A stretch of DNA of 64,000 nucleotides from Kiloniella litopenaei (GCF_000982415.1 NZ_LANI01000003.1:1-64000), one strand, 5' to 3'; positions 26,993 through 36,088 are shown, numbered from the stretch's first letter. Notes: a model not told the origin generated them from the sequence alone. Numbers and translations: made by a program.

Positions 26993-27865
26993 CTACCTTC
27001 GAAAAATTTCAGCAACCGCATGAAAAGCTTTTACGATTCTCAGCTCTCTTCGCCGCTTGAGTGTCAAAAGATATTCGGTTGTCTCCAGAGCAGCATCAGA
27101 AACCCTTAAGGTATGCACCCGTTGATCTCGCGGTAGTTCATGGGAAGATACAATTCCGATACCCAAGCCAGAAGCAACAGCTTCGAACAGGCTTTCCCGG
27201 CTTGCAATTTCCATAATGGGTTTAATGTCTAACGATTTTTTCTGACAGGCCTTTTCAAAAACCTGTCGCGTTATTGATTGAGGCTCACGCCAAATCATTT
27301 TTTGCGAACTTAACTCGGAAAGCCTGATCTGTTTTTTACCGGACTGCGCCCAGGGGTGTGTATGGCAACAGAAGACAACCACATGATGCCGATAGAAAGG
27401 AATTGCTTCGACCAACGGGTTTTCTTCCCATTCGGTTTGCAAAGCAACATCAACTTTCTCTGCAAGCAGGTCCGCTGTCACCTTTTGTGAATTACCGATG
27501 TTCAAGCCAATGTGTACCTCGGGGTACTTCTTCTGAAAGGCCGCGATGATTGGCACAATGAAATAGGGGCTTCCTGCAGCTATCCGGCATGTACCACTCC
27601 GCAGTTCTTTCGTCGCGCTCAAAAGCTCAGCGGCTTCATCTTCAAGTGCAAATATCTGCGCTGAAATCTTTAAAAGATCCTCGCCAACTTCGGTCAAGGT
27701 AACGCCACGGCTGTTGCGGCGGAAAAGACTGAGTTCATATCTCTCTTCCAATGCTCTGATATGTGCTGTTACTGCCGGCTGACTGATGGACAGGTGTTCA
27801 GCAGCTCTCGTCAGGCTTCCTTCACGCGCCACAACATTGAATGCTCTCAGTTGAGATAGGTTCAT
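26993..27865 (-). CDS. LysR-family regulator linked to aminoethylphosphonate use
   Basis: 290 aa. An N-terminal winged helix (LSQLRAFNVVAREGSLTRAA, ISQPAVTAHIRALEERYELS) is followed by a periplasmic-binding-like effector domain. The protein resembles the LysR regulators found beside 2-aminoethylphosphonate degradation genes (IIAAFQKKYP, WREPQSITRQVFEKA, SRESLFEAVASGLGIGIVSS). It is divergent from the PbfA-type gene, with 114 bp between starts that contain a perfect 14-bp palindrome, as expected for a LysR autoregulatory site. The inducer is inferred, not shown. Confidence 0.85.
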   Translation of the reverse strand: MNLSQLRAFNVVAREGSLTRAAEHLSISQPAVTAHIRALEERYELSLFRRNSRGVTLTEVGEDLLKISAQIFALEDEAAELLSATKELRSGTCRIAAGSPYFIVPIIAAFQKKYPEVHIGLNIGNSQKVTADLLAEKVDVALQTEWEENPLVEAIPFYRHHVVVFCCHTHPWAQSGKKQIRLSELSSQKMIWREPQSITRQVFEKACQKKSLDIKPIMEIASRESLFEAVASGLGIGIVSSHELPRDQRVHTLRVSDAALETTEYLLTLKRRRELRIVKAFHAVAEIFRR

Positions 27866-27918
27866 CTCTCATCCATAATTTTTAATTATATCTGAAATAA
27901 AAATATCCAATTAGATTT

Positions 27919-27932
27919 ATATCTATAGATAT
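27919..27932. promoter_or_regulatory. Perfect 14-bp palindrome, candidate LysR operator
   Basis: ATATCTATAGATAT lies in the divergent spacer between the LysR gene and the PbfA-type gene. Such palindromes with T-N11-A character are usual LysR recognition sites. The surrounding spacer is very AT-rich. Confidence 0.5.
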
Positions 27933-27979
27933 TTCATAGTTCAGAACAAATCAACAAAACCTGCAAAGGCCCTTGTCTT

Positions 27980-29368
27980 ATGACCAGTCATCTATCATCA
28001 CAGAGTACAACACCCCAAGGTGCAGAGGGGGATGTCAATCATTCCCCTCGACGTAAAGTATGGCATGAGAAAAATATTGATGAAGATGCCAAGGAACTGC
28101 TGCGCAGGGATGAAAAGGTTTTTCTCCACCAATCCGTTTCCACCCCCTGCCTCTCTGTCATCAAAAAAGCCGAGGGGATTTGGGTCGAAGATAATCGTGG
28201 ACACCGATTTATGGATTTTCACGGCAACAATGTGCATCACATTGGCTATGGCCACCCACGCTTAAAACAGGCGATAAAGAAACAACTGGACGATCTCCCC
28301 TTTGCGCCACGGCGCTTTACCTGTGATCCAGCCGTCGAACTGGCCGAAAAGCTAGCAGATCTGGCCCCCGGTGACTTAAACAAGGTTCTTTTTGCAACGG
28401 GCGGATCAGATGCCATTGAAATTGCCCTTGCCTATGCCCGTGCCAAAACAGGACGTTTTAAAACCATTTCTTTCTGGGACTCATTTCACGGCGCGGGTTT
28501 TGGCGCGCGTTCTATCGGCGGCGAGGAAATGTTCCGTTCAGGTCCCATCGGCCCCCTCTTACCCGGCACAGAACATATCCCCCCCTTCGGTGATTACAGA
28601 AACGCCTGGGGCGTGACGGAAGGTTCAGCAGAACTCTGCGCCAATACCATTCGATATGTCCTCGAGAAAGAAGGCGATGTTGCTGCTGTTATTGCCGAAC
28701 CAACACGTGCGGTTCCCTACATCGCCCCTCCCGGTTTCTGGCAGAAGGTCCGCAAAGCCTGTAACGACTTTGGTGCCTTGCTGATTTTCGATGAAATTCC
28801 AACAGGGTTGGGAAAAACCGGAAAGATGTTCTCTTGCGAATACGACGAAGTCATTCCTGATATTCTGGTTGTAGGTAAAAGCCTCGGCGGGGGTATCCTC
28901 CCTATTGCCGCCACCATTTGCCGCCCGGAACTGGATATTGCTGATCGTTATGCCTATGGACACTATACCCACGAAAAAAATCCTGTAACAACGCGTGCTG
29001 CACTAACCACATTACAAATCATCGAAGACGAAGGTTTGGTTGAAAACGCCGCTAAAGTTGGCGATTATGCACTTGAACGCCTTCAGGAAATGCAAAGTCG
29101 TCATCCCCTAATCGGTGATGTGCGGGGGCGTGGCTGTTTATTCGGCGCAGAACTTGTTACCAATAGAGACACCAGAGAGCCCGCTAATGATGCAGCCGAT
29201 ATGGTTTTATATGCAGCTCTGAACAAAGGCCTTAGCTTCAAAACCACCATGGGTAATGTTCTCACCTTCACACCTTCTCTGGTCACAACTCAGCAGGAAA
29301 TGGAAAACGCCATGAACATTATTGATCACTGTCTCGATGAAGTAGAAAAGGAGTTTGGCTATCGGTAG
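27980..29368 (+). CDS. pbfA: PLP-dependent class III enzyme, PbfA-like 1-hydroxy-2-aminoethylphosphonate lyase
   Basis: 462 aa, aminotransferase class III fold. Visible: FMDFHGNNVHHIGYGHPRL, PRRFTCDPAVELAEKL, SFWDSFHGAGFGARSIGGEE, FDEIPTGLGKTGKM (PLP Asp271) and the PLP lysine K300 in VVGKSLGGG. This set of motifs matches the group that contains PbfA, which I recall as an (R)-1-hydroxy-2-aminoethylphosphonate ammonia-lyase giving phosphonoacetaldehyde. A divergent AEP-type LysR supports it. Nothing else for phosphonate use (phnX, phnW, phnY) is in the window, so the pathway must be completed elsewhere. A generic omega-aminotransferase is the alternative. Confidence 0.65.
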   Translation: MTSHLSSQSTTPQGAEGDVNHSPRRKVWHEKNIDEDAKELLRRDEKVFLHQSVSTPCLSVIKKAEGIWVEDNRGHRFMDFHGNNVHHIGYGHPRLKQAIKKQLDDLPFAPRRFTCDPAVELAEKLADLAPGDLNKVLFATGGSDAIEIALAYARAKTGRFKTISFWDSFHGAGFGARSIGGEEMFRSGPIGPLLPGTEHIPPFGDYRNAWGVTEGSAELCANTIRYVLEKEGDVAAVIAEPTRAVPYIAPPGFWQKVRKACNDFGALLIFDEIPTGLGKTGKMFSCEYDEVIPDILVVGKSLGGGILPIAATICRPELDIADRYAYGHYTHEKNPVTTRAALTTLQIIEDEGLVENAAKVGDYALERLQEMQSRHPLIGDVRGRGCLFGAELVTNRDTREPANDAADMVLYAALNKGLSFKTTMGNVLTFTPSLVTTQQEMENAMNIIDHCLDEVEKEFGYR

Positions 29369-29391
29369 AGCTAATTTAACTCAATAATATA

Positions 29392-29850
29392 CTAGTACAC
29401 GTAATGTACAAAAAAGACATAGTTGTCCATTATCTCAACAAAGACTGAGTTATCCTTTTGATAGCTGCATACTTCATGTTTCCTAATTTTTAGGTCTTTG
29501 TAAGGGATTTTTGAGTGTATTAAAGTGAGAGAAATGGCAGTATATTGTACAGCTCTGCCGTTTTGTTGATTCAACAGTTCAGCTTCGTTAAGTTTCCCAA
29601 GCCTATAACCAGAGGCAACACAGGCCTTCAGTATATCTTCGCTCACATTTTCCGGAATCTTAAAAATAGCAATTTCCGCAAAATCGGCCATACCATAGGT
29701 TTCATAATACACAACTTGGGAAGTATCAGAAGTCAGATGTATTGGTGAGAACCTTAAATATCGCTCGAGTGGTGTTTCTTTATTCAAGCAACCTGATAAC
29801 CCGAGCCCCAAACAAGCAGCTAACATATAGAATAAGTATTGTTTCAACAC
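29392..29850 (-). CDS. Small hypothetical lipoprotein
   Basis: 152 aa beginning with a lipoprotein signal (MLKQYLFYMLAACLGLG, lipobox LSGC; about residues 1-21). The mature domain has several aromatic-rich beta-like strands (QVVYYETYGMADFAEIAIF, FVHYVY at the end). No known family is recognised. It is convergent with the PbfA-type gene and stands alone. The sequence is AT-richer than its neighbours. Confidence 0.6.
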   Translation of the reverse strand: MLKQYLFYMLAACLGLGLSGCLNKETPLERYLRFSPIHLTSDTSQVVYYETYGMADFAEIAIFKIPENVSEDILKACVASGYRLGKLNEAELLNQQNGRAVQYTAISLTLIHSKIPYKDLKIRKHEVCSYQKDNSVFVEIMDNYVFFVHYVY

Positions 29851-30049
29851 GCCTCCCCCACGATCATTTTCTTTTATATACTTACAAACAAGAATACTCT
29901 TATCCTAGAAAATGAAAAAAGTTAGGGGATTTCTTGGTATATCAAAGACTGAATAACTGCTTTGAGCAAATAATAATCTTAAAGATTGATCATAAGTGAT
30001 TTTAGAAAGAAGGATTAAATACCTTTATTAAAAGAAAGCCCAACAAACA

Positions 30050-30508
30050 ATGACTAATATTCTCTACCGACACGCTGAAGAAAAAGACCTCTTATCCATT
30101 ATTGCCATGCTGGCTGACGATGAACTTGGGGCAAAACGGGAAGACAACTCAGTGCCTGTAAACTCAAAATATATTCAAGCCTTCGAAGCCATTGATAAAG
30201 ACCCGAACCAATACCTCGCCGTTGTGGAGCAGGGAAAGGAAATCGTCGGCTGTCTTCAACTAACTTTCATCCCCGGCCTTTCTCGTCTCGGGATGTGGCG
30301 GGGACAGATTGAGAGTGTTCGCATAAGCTCCACGCACCGTGGTTCCGGCCTTGGCAGTCAAATGTTTGAATGGGCGATCTCAGAATGCCGCAAACGTGGG
30401 TGTGAATTGGTACAGCTCACGACAGACAAAGCGCGCCCTGATGCCCTTAAGTTTTATGAAAAACTTGGCTTCAAAGCCAGCCACGAAGGTATGAAGCTAA
30501 ATCTATAA
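30050..30508 (+). CDS. GNAT-family N-acetyltransferase
   Basis: 152 aa. The acetyl-CoA binding region is GQIESVRISSTHRGSGLGSQMFEWAI (motif A, R-x-x-G-x-G), followed by QLTTDKARPDALKFYEKLGF (motif B). N-terminal RHAEEKDLLSIIAMLADDEL is typical of single-domain GNATs. Acceptor unknown. It is convergent with luxQ, separated by 13 bp. Confidence 0.87.
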   Translation: MTNILYRHAEEKDLLSIIAMLADDELGAKREDNSVPVNSKYIQAFEAIDKDPNQYLAVVEQGKEIVGCLQLTFIPGLSRLGMWRGQIESVRISSTHRGSGLGSQMFEWAISECRKRGCELVQLTTDKARPDALKFYEKLGFKASHEGMKLNL

Positions 30509-30521
30509 CCTTGTGTCAGGT

Positions 30522-32720
30522 TTAGTGGATCGTTGATCGATCCCCATTAGAATCAGTACCGCCTGTCGTGCGTGAGGCTGGGAATGTAATGGTAATTTCT
30601 GTACCTTTTCCCAGCTTACTATCGATCCGCAAATCGCCATTATGTAGGTCCGTAAGTGACCTTACCAAAGACAACCCCAGGCCGGAACCTTCCCGTGTTC
30701 TCGTCATACTGTTTTCAACTTGCGCAAAGGGATCAAGGACACGGGCCAGATCATCCTCAGCAATACCTACCCCCGTATCAGAAACCTGCAAAACGATCTC
30801 ACTCTTATCATTGACCAAAGTGCTTGCCCGCACCAGACCAGGTTCCGGCGTGAACTTTATCGCATTACTCACCAAATTCAATATAATCTGCTTCACGCGT
30901 CGTTGATCTCCGATCATTTCTGGCAAAGCCTCAAACGGTTCTATTTTTAGATCAACCCTCGCCTCTTCCGCTCTCGCTTTTAACATACGGCACGCATCTT
31001 CCAGCGTCTTATTGAGATCAAAATAGTCTTCATCAATGTTAACTTTGTGAAGCTCTAGACGAGAAACATCCAAAATATCATTAATTAAGCTCAAGAGGTA
31101 AACACCAGATTGGTTGATATCGTCGATATATTGAAGTTGCTTATCGTCCAACGTTTCCTTTAACTGCATTTTCAAAAGATCAGAAAACCCAATAACAGCG
31201 TTCAAGGGTGTCCTTAGCTCATGGCTCATATTCGCTAGGAATTCGACTTTACTGCGGTTCGCATACTCAGCCTGTTCTTTGGCTGATCGCAGTGCTTTTT
31301 CTACCTTAATTCTATCTGTGATATCGGTTGCAAACCCGCAAATACCAACAGTTTCACCCGCCCCAGACTTTAAGGGAAATTTTACACTCAAATAGGTATG
31401 GACACCGTCATCATGATGGACCTGCTCTTCGAAAGTCATTGCTTTATTCTGTTTAAGAACTTCCAGATCGTTCCCCGCCATCTCTTTCGAAAAATCGGCA
31501 GGTAAGTGCTCCATATCTTTTTGCCCAATAAGTTGCTCTTTTTTGACCTGGAAAAGATCCTCATAACTTTTATTGACAAAAAGATACCGCCCCTGGACAT
31601 CCTTGTAATAAATAACAGCACTCGCATTATCCAAAATAGATTCTGCCCGTGCCTCCGTCTCTTCTAGGTCAAGGACAACCTGATGCAAGACCCCACCAAT
31701 TTCATTAAACTCTTTAATACGAGAAGGGGCATACTGTTTTTGATTTTTCCCAAGGGAAACATATGCAGCATATTCCTTGAGGTTATGAATGGCTGTTCGG
31801 CTAAATCGACGCACAACCCAAACAGACAAAAGCGACAATACAAACGTGATCACAGCCATCATCAAAACAATATCGAGATAGTTCTGACCCAGATTTTTTA
31901 CCGTTTCCTGAGGATAAAATATTTTTAACTCAAGAAACTGATTGTCCGCGCTTTCAATATCCAAAGGAAGAGACAGTGCCAGAACATCTTCAGCTTCAAT
32001 CAAGGTACTCGCCCCTGTATTGATACCTATTGATGTATTATGAAGCTGGGAAACGACAGCGTCCCCCGCGACAAGAGCAAGTGAAGAACTGCCAACGTTG
32101 TTATTAATTTGATTCAAGACTGATGTTGCATCATTAAGAATAACCCCGGCATATAAATACCCCAGTACCTTGCCAGAATTAAGATGCAAAATTTCTTTTT
32201 TATGCAGGATTGAATAGAGCGTCTGGCCTTTTTCAACCGTCACAAACATCTCATTCATAAAACGCGTTTGATTATTGTCGAGTGCTTGTTGCAACAAGCC
32301 ATCTGTCTCAAAGAGAGAGGCACTTACATCAATAGTTTCAGTTCCTTGCCCAATTTGAGCAAACAAAACATCAAGGTCACCGTCTTGCTGTGAATAATAT
32401 GCTTCGTTTAATGCATCTGCGACCAACTCATGATCGCCTGACTGCAAACCCTTTGTCACCTTTTCGTTTATAACAGTAAGATCTAGGACGCTTTTTGATA
32501 CCTGTAAATGTGCATTAAAAAGAAGCCGACCAATTGTTTTACTTTTTTCACCCAGGCTATTGATATCTGTCCGCACAGCATCACGCGCGCCCCAATAACC
32601 AGCGAAGCTGACAACACCTGATACGATAAGCATCAAGCATAAAAAGGCCGCGGCAATGACCGTCGACAGCCTGAAAACATATCTTTCTTTTGACGTATCA
32701 GTTCGAGTACCGGAAGGCAT
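30522..32720 (-). CDS. luxQ: LuxQ-like sensor histidine kinase (no receiver domain)
   Basis: 732 aa. Membrane helices at about 17-43 and 283-303 enclose a periplasmic sensor of about 240 residues that has features of the LuxQ periplasmic domain (SGKVLGYLYAGVILNDATSV, then SLALVAGDAVVS). Then come a juxtamembrane linker (IKEFNEIGG), a PAS domain (about 360-470), a dimerisation domain with H500 in MSHELRTPLNAVIGFSDLL, and a HATPase (NLVSNAIKFTP, VSDTGVGI, GSGLGLSLV). It ends there, whereas Vibrio LuxQ continues into a receiver domain. It overlaps luxP by 23 bp, so the two are translationally coupled. The name rests on its pairing with luxP. Confidence 0.82.
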   Translation of the reverse strand: MPSGTRTDTSKERYVFRLSTVIAAAFLCLMLIVSGVVSFAGYWGARDAVRTDINSLGEKSKTIGRLLFNAHLQVSKSVLDLTVINEKVTKGLQSGDHELVADALNEAYYSQQDGDLDVLFAQIGQGTETIDVSASLFETDGLLQQALDNNQTRFMNEMFVTVEKGQTLYSILHKKEILHLNSGKVLGYLYAGVILNDATSVLNQINNNVGSSSLALVAGDAVVSQLHNTSIGINTGASTLIEAEDVLALSLPLDIESADNQFLELKIFYPQETVKNLGQNYLDIVLMMAVITFVLSLLSVWVVRRFSRTAIHNLKEYAAYVSLGKNQKQYAPSRIKEFNEIGGVLHQVVLDLEETEARAESILDNASAVIYYKDVQGRYLFVNKSYEDLFQVKKEQLIGQKDMEHLPADFSKEMAGNDLEVLKQNKAMTFEEQVHHDDGVHTYLSVKFPLKSGAGETVGICGFATDITDRIKVEKALRSAKEQAEYANRSKVEFLANMSHELRTPLNAVIGFSDLLKMQLKETLDDKQLQYIDDINQSGVYLLSLINDILDVSRLELHKVNIDEDYFDLNKTLEDACRMLKARAEEARVDLKIEPFEALPEMIGDQRRVKQIILNLVSNAIKFTPEPGLVRASTLVNDKSEIVLQVSDTGVGIAEDDLARVLDPFAQVENSMTRTREGSGLGLSLVRSLTDLHNGDLRIDSKLGKGTEITITFPASRTTGGTDSNGDRSTIH

Positions 32721-33819
32721 CTTTTTTCCATATCAAAAGCTGTTCAGAAGTTGTTGATTGGTCAACAACCTTAAAGTCACCTGAAAAAACAGTTGGCACC
32801 CGCTTTTCTTTTCCTGCCAAAACCAACTTTATAGCTTCAGCCATGGCCACACCGTTATCGTCGTTCATACGCATAACGGTGAAGTCCATTTCCCCGCGAC
32901 TGATCGCAGCAAGCTCGCTACTTCCCCCGCCCCAACCATTGACTTTCACCTTCCCTAGCCGCCCTGTCTCCTTTAACGCATCGATGACACCTATGGCGAT
33001 ATCGGTTGAGCATGCATAGATAAAATCAAGATCAGCATTCTCCGCCAAAAGCTCCATTGTCGCCCGGTAAGCTTTTTCACGGTTGAAATCAACATAATAA
33101 GATCCCAGCAATCTCGAGCTCTTATGTTGGGACATCACTCTATGGAAGACACCCCCACGAAGGCTGCTTACATATCCCTGGGTGCCATAAAGAATAGCAT
33201 AATTGGCACCGTCCGGATACTCACGCTTATAGCGATTAGCTAAAATTTGCGCACCAACACCGTGGTCGAAACCAACGTAAAGTAAAGGTTGCTTTTTCTC
33301 GAATGCCTTGATAGGGGATGTAATATTTTGAAGCAGAACACGGGTTTTACCAGCAGAAATTATGCGATCAATCATCCCCTTATGCCTTGTGGCATCCAAG
33401 GTAAATACTAAAAAATCCGGTGGGTTATTCACACTTTGCCCAAGTAACTTTCCCTGAAGAGCGACCTCTGTTCCTGCTTTTGTAAAGTGAGACGACAGCT
33501 CATACGAAATATTTAGTTCCTTCATTCTGCCTTCGAACGAAGCTATTGACCGCCGCCAGTAATCTGAAAATTGCAGGCCAGGATATACGATCAAGATTTG
33601 AATCGGAGTGGTTTGTTTTTTACTTAACGTGCTGGCGGGGCCACGTACTTGCTCAAAGAACTGCTCAGAAATGGCAACCTGATCCGGGTGCATCTCCAGG
33701 TATTTGTTCAACAGCCAATATTCTTGAGTGCTTTGCGCATAACCTGAAGACGGCAATTTTATTAATATTACAAAACCGAGAAAACAGAGAAAACCCACGC
33801 GAGAAAAACAACCAACCAT
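32698..33819 (-). CDS. luxP: LuxP-like autoinducer-2 binding periplasmic protein
   Basis: 373 aa from ATG 33819 (AAGG 13 nt upstream; the longer frame starts with TTG at 33861). Signal peptide of about 28 residues, then a two-lobe sugar-binding fold. From memory of Vibrio harveyi LuxP, the AI-2 contacts Q77, S79, W82, N159, R215, T266, D267, W289 and R310 align with Q83, S85, W88, N165, R221, T272, D273, W296 and R317 here, at a near-constant offset of 6 to 7. Local blocks VYPG-Q-x-SDYW, ILQNIT-like and NGWGGGS are also shared. The role is binding furanosyl borate AI-2 and presenting it to LuxQ. Confidence 0.88.
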   Translation of the reverse strand: MVGCFSRVGFLCFLGFVILIKLPSSGYAQSTQEYWLLNKYLEMHPDQVAISEQFFEQVRGPASTLSKKQTTPIQILIVYPGLQFSDYWRRSIASFEGRMKELNISYELSSHFTKAGTEVALQGKLLGQSVNNPPDFLVFTLDATRHKGMIDRIISAGKTRVLLQNITSPIKAFEKKQPLLYVGFDHGVGAQILANRYKREYPDGANYAILYGTQGYVSSLRGGVFHRVMSQHKSSRLLGSYYVDFNREKAYRATMELLAENADLDFIYACSTDIAIGVIDALKETGRLGKVKVNGWGGGSSELAAISRGEMDFTVMRMNDDNGVAMAEAIKLVLAGKEKRVPTVFSGDFKVVDQSTTSEQLLIWKKDAFRYSN

Positions 33820-33936
33820 TATATAGCCCTTAGCAAACGGATAACGGAGTTTGGTGTTCAACTATTACAGTAAAAAATTACATATAGGTTAACCCTTGGC
33901 TGCGTACATCTAGTGCATAACATTTAACAATATTTA

Positions 33937-34248
33937 TCAAATACTTCCTACCTTTTCTATTACCAGAACTCTGGCCGCCCCTTGTGGATGGGCAACATGT
34001 TCATCCCCTTCTTCTGCCACACAGATCGATCCCGCCCCCATCATATGCTGCTCTGTTTCACCACCTTGCTTAAAAAACATCCGTACTTGCCCCTCTAAAA
34101 CAACAAAAACTTCGTTGCCATCATTGACGTGCCATTTATAAGGCTCATCAGTCCAATGTACCCGCACTGATGCCCCCTCAACAACGGACAGATCCAATGC
34201 CGCCCAAGCTCTATCGCCGGTAAAATCACTGCTTTTGAAAAATTTCAT
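33937..34248 (-). CDS. Cupin-domain protein
   Basis: 103 aa, a single cupin barrel. Metal-site motifs: WHVNDGNEVFVVLEGQVRMF (G-x-N/D-E and G), and EGDEHVAHPQGAARVLVIEK for the second half. Similar stand-alone cupins are found in sugar or polyketide metabolism, but no function can be given. It is divergent from an Lrp-type regulator (126 bp between starts), which may control it. Confidence 0.8.
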   Translation of the reverse strand: MKFFKSSDFTGDRAWAALDLSVVEGASVRVHWTDEPYKWHVNDGNEVFVVLEGQVRMFFKQGGETEQHMMGAGSICVAEEGDEHVAHPQGAARVLVIEKVGSI

Positions 34249-34374
34249 TTCGCCTCCTAAAATACAACACTGTTAAAACAGCAAATCCATAGTCGGTATT
34301 TTAAAGCTGGCCTCTGAAATCGAAATAGGCATGATGTAGCGTACAGCCTGTTATATTAACTATAACTGACCAAC

Positions 34375-34806
34375 ATGGGTATATCTGTGGACGATAAAGA
34401 TCAGAAACTATTGCAATTGCTACGGCAGAATGCACGCGCATCTATAAAAGAGCTGGCGGCAGGCGTTGATTTATCGAGAACCGCATTGGTAGAACGCATT
34501 AAACGTCTAGAGAGAGATGGCGAGATAACCGGGTACACCCTAAAGCCTGTGCACAAGAAGACTGAAATCAAACTCTTTCTGTTGATAAAAACCCATCAAC
34601 CATCATGCGAGATCATTGCGCCCCGTTTAGAGCGGCTCTCATCAGTGAAAGCCTGCCATTCTTTAGCAGGTTCAATTGACATGATTATTGAGCTTGCCTT
34701 GGAAAATATCCATGAAGCCAACACAATCAGAGAACTTGTGTCGAACTATCCAGAAGTCAGCGAAGTGTCAACTTCAACTATCTTAAAAACTCATTTTCAA
34801 AAATAA
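34375..34806 (+). CDS. Lrp/AsnC-family regulator
   Basis: 143 aa. The N-terminal winged helix (DDKDQKLLQLLRQNARASIK, DLSRTALVERIKRLERDG, GYTLKP) and the C-terminal RAM ligand domain (LIKTHQPSCEIIAPRLERLS, SIDMIIELAL) are both present. Its partner is the divergent cupin gene. The ligand is unknown; RAM domains usually bind amino acids. Confidence 0.88.
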   Translation: MGISVDDKDQKLLQLLRQNARASIKELAAGVDLSRTALVERIKRLERDGEITGYTLKPVHKKTEIKLFLLIKTHQPSCEIIAPRLERLSSVKACHSLAGSIDMIIELALENIHEANTIRELVSNYPEVSEVSTSTILKTHFQK

Positions 34807-34820
34807 GATGAGGTCTAAAA

Positions 34821-34844
34821 AAGGCCACCAAAACTGGTGACCTT
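34821..34844. terminator. Terminator between the Lrp gene and metZ
   Basis: AAGGCCACCA (34821-34830) and TGGTGACCTT (34835-34844) pair with one mismatch, loop AAAC. An A-rich stretch precedes it and CTTAATTAAT follows. It serves the convergent pair. Confidence 0.65.
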
Positions 34845-34885
34845 CTTAATTAATCCGCTGTAATTAATCTGGGAAGATAAAATTA

Positions 34886-36088
34886 TTAGGCCCGAATTGC
34901 CTGTTCCAGGTCTTCTTTCAAATCATCGGCATCTTCCAGACCAACGGAAATGCGCAAGAAGCCCTGTGTAATACCAACGGCCAGACGCTCTTCTTCGCTA
35001 AGGCGTTGATGCGTTGTTGACGAAGGATGGGTGATCAAGGTCTTAGAATCGCCAAGATTATTCGAAATATCGGCAACACGAAGACCATTAAGAACTTTAA
35101 AGGCTGCTTCCTTGCCGCCTTCGAGTTCCAGACCAATCAGCGTACTTCCCTTTCCTGACATCTGAGCCATGGCAAGATCGTATTGTGGATGTGACTTTAA
35201 CCCGGGATAAATCACCTTTTTAAGGCCCGGCAGGCCTTCGATATGGCTAGCCAACGCCAAGGCATTATCGCTCATCCGGTCAACGCGAAGAGCAAGTGTT
35301 TCAAGACCCTTAACCATCGTCCAGGCATTAAAAGGGCTCATGGACGGGCCAGTGTGACGCAGAAAATCCTTAAGGTGATCAGCATCAAATTCTTGGGAAC
35401 AGAGAATAGCACCGCCCATACAACGTCCCTGCCCGTCGATATGTTTGGTTGTTGAATAGACAACAATGTCCGCGCCAAATTCCAGCGGCTTTTGCAACAT
35501 CGGCGTGGCAAACACATTATCAACGATAACCAAAGCCCCCGCGGCATGCGCCATATCACACACGGCTTTGAGATCAATAATATCCAGGGCCGGGTTTGAA
35601 GGTGTTTCCAACAAAACAGCTTTCGCACCCTTGGCAAGAGCGGCTTCCCAAGCGCTTAAGTCCGTTCCGTCAACAACCTCAGTCTCAACACCATAGCGTG
35701 GCAACAGTTCGTTCAGAATAAACAGGCAAGAACCAAAGAGAGCTTTGGCACCGACAACCCGATCTCCGGCCTTTACCTGCGAAAGAAGCGCGGCATTAAC
35801 CGCAGCCATACCGCTTGCCGTACCACGGCAAACTTCTGCACCTTCCAACAAGCGCATCCGCTCTTCAAACATGGATAGGGTCGGGTTTGCATAGCGGGAA
35901 TAGACATAACGTTCACGATCGCCATTAAAGGCTTCTTCTGCTTCTTCGGCGGAACTATAAACATAACCGGAATTCAGATACAGCGCTTCACTTGTCTCAT
36001 CAAAGCCACTGCGCATGAGCCCGCCGCGCACCAGTTCAGTCTGGGGGCGAAGCTTGCGTGCTGAAGCATTTGAATTGCTGTCCGTCAT
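34886..36088 (-). CDS. metZ: O-succinylhomoserine sulfhydrylase MetZ
   Basis: 400 aa PLP enzyme that makes homocysteine from O-succinylhomoserine and sulfide. Signatures: SGYVYSSAEEAEEAFNGDRE, YVYSRYANPTLSMFEERM, PSNPALDIIDLKAV, and the PLP lysine K215 in STTKHIDGQGR. Proteins of this branch lack the long N-terminal domain of other Cys/Met-metabolism enzymes. A rhodanese-like gene lies directly upstream (about 70 bp), a common partner of metZ. No SAM riboswitch signature was found upstream. Confidence 0.92.
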   Translation of the reverse strand: MTDSNSNASARKLRPQTELVRGGLMRSGFDETSEALYLNSGYVYSSAEEAEEAFNGDRERYVYSRYANPTLSMFEERMRLLEGAEVCRGTASGMAAVNAALLSQVKAGDRVVGAKALFGSCLFILNELLPRYGVETEVVDGTDLSAWEAALAKGAKAVLLETPSNPALDIIDLKAVCDMAHAAGALVIVDNVFATPMLQKPLEFGADIVVYSTTKHIDGQGRCMGGAILCSQEFDADHLKDFLRHTGPSMSPFNAWTMVKGLETLALRVDRMSDNALALASHIEGLPGLKKVIYPGLKSHPQYDLAMAQMSGKGSTLIGLELEGGKEAAFKVLNGLRVADISNNLGDSKTLITHPSSTTHQRLSEEERLAVGITQGFLRISVGLEDADDLKEDLEQAIRA

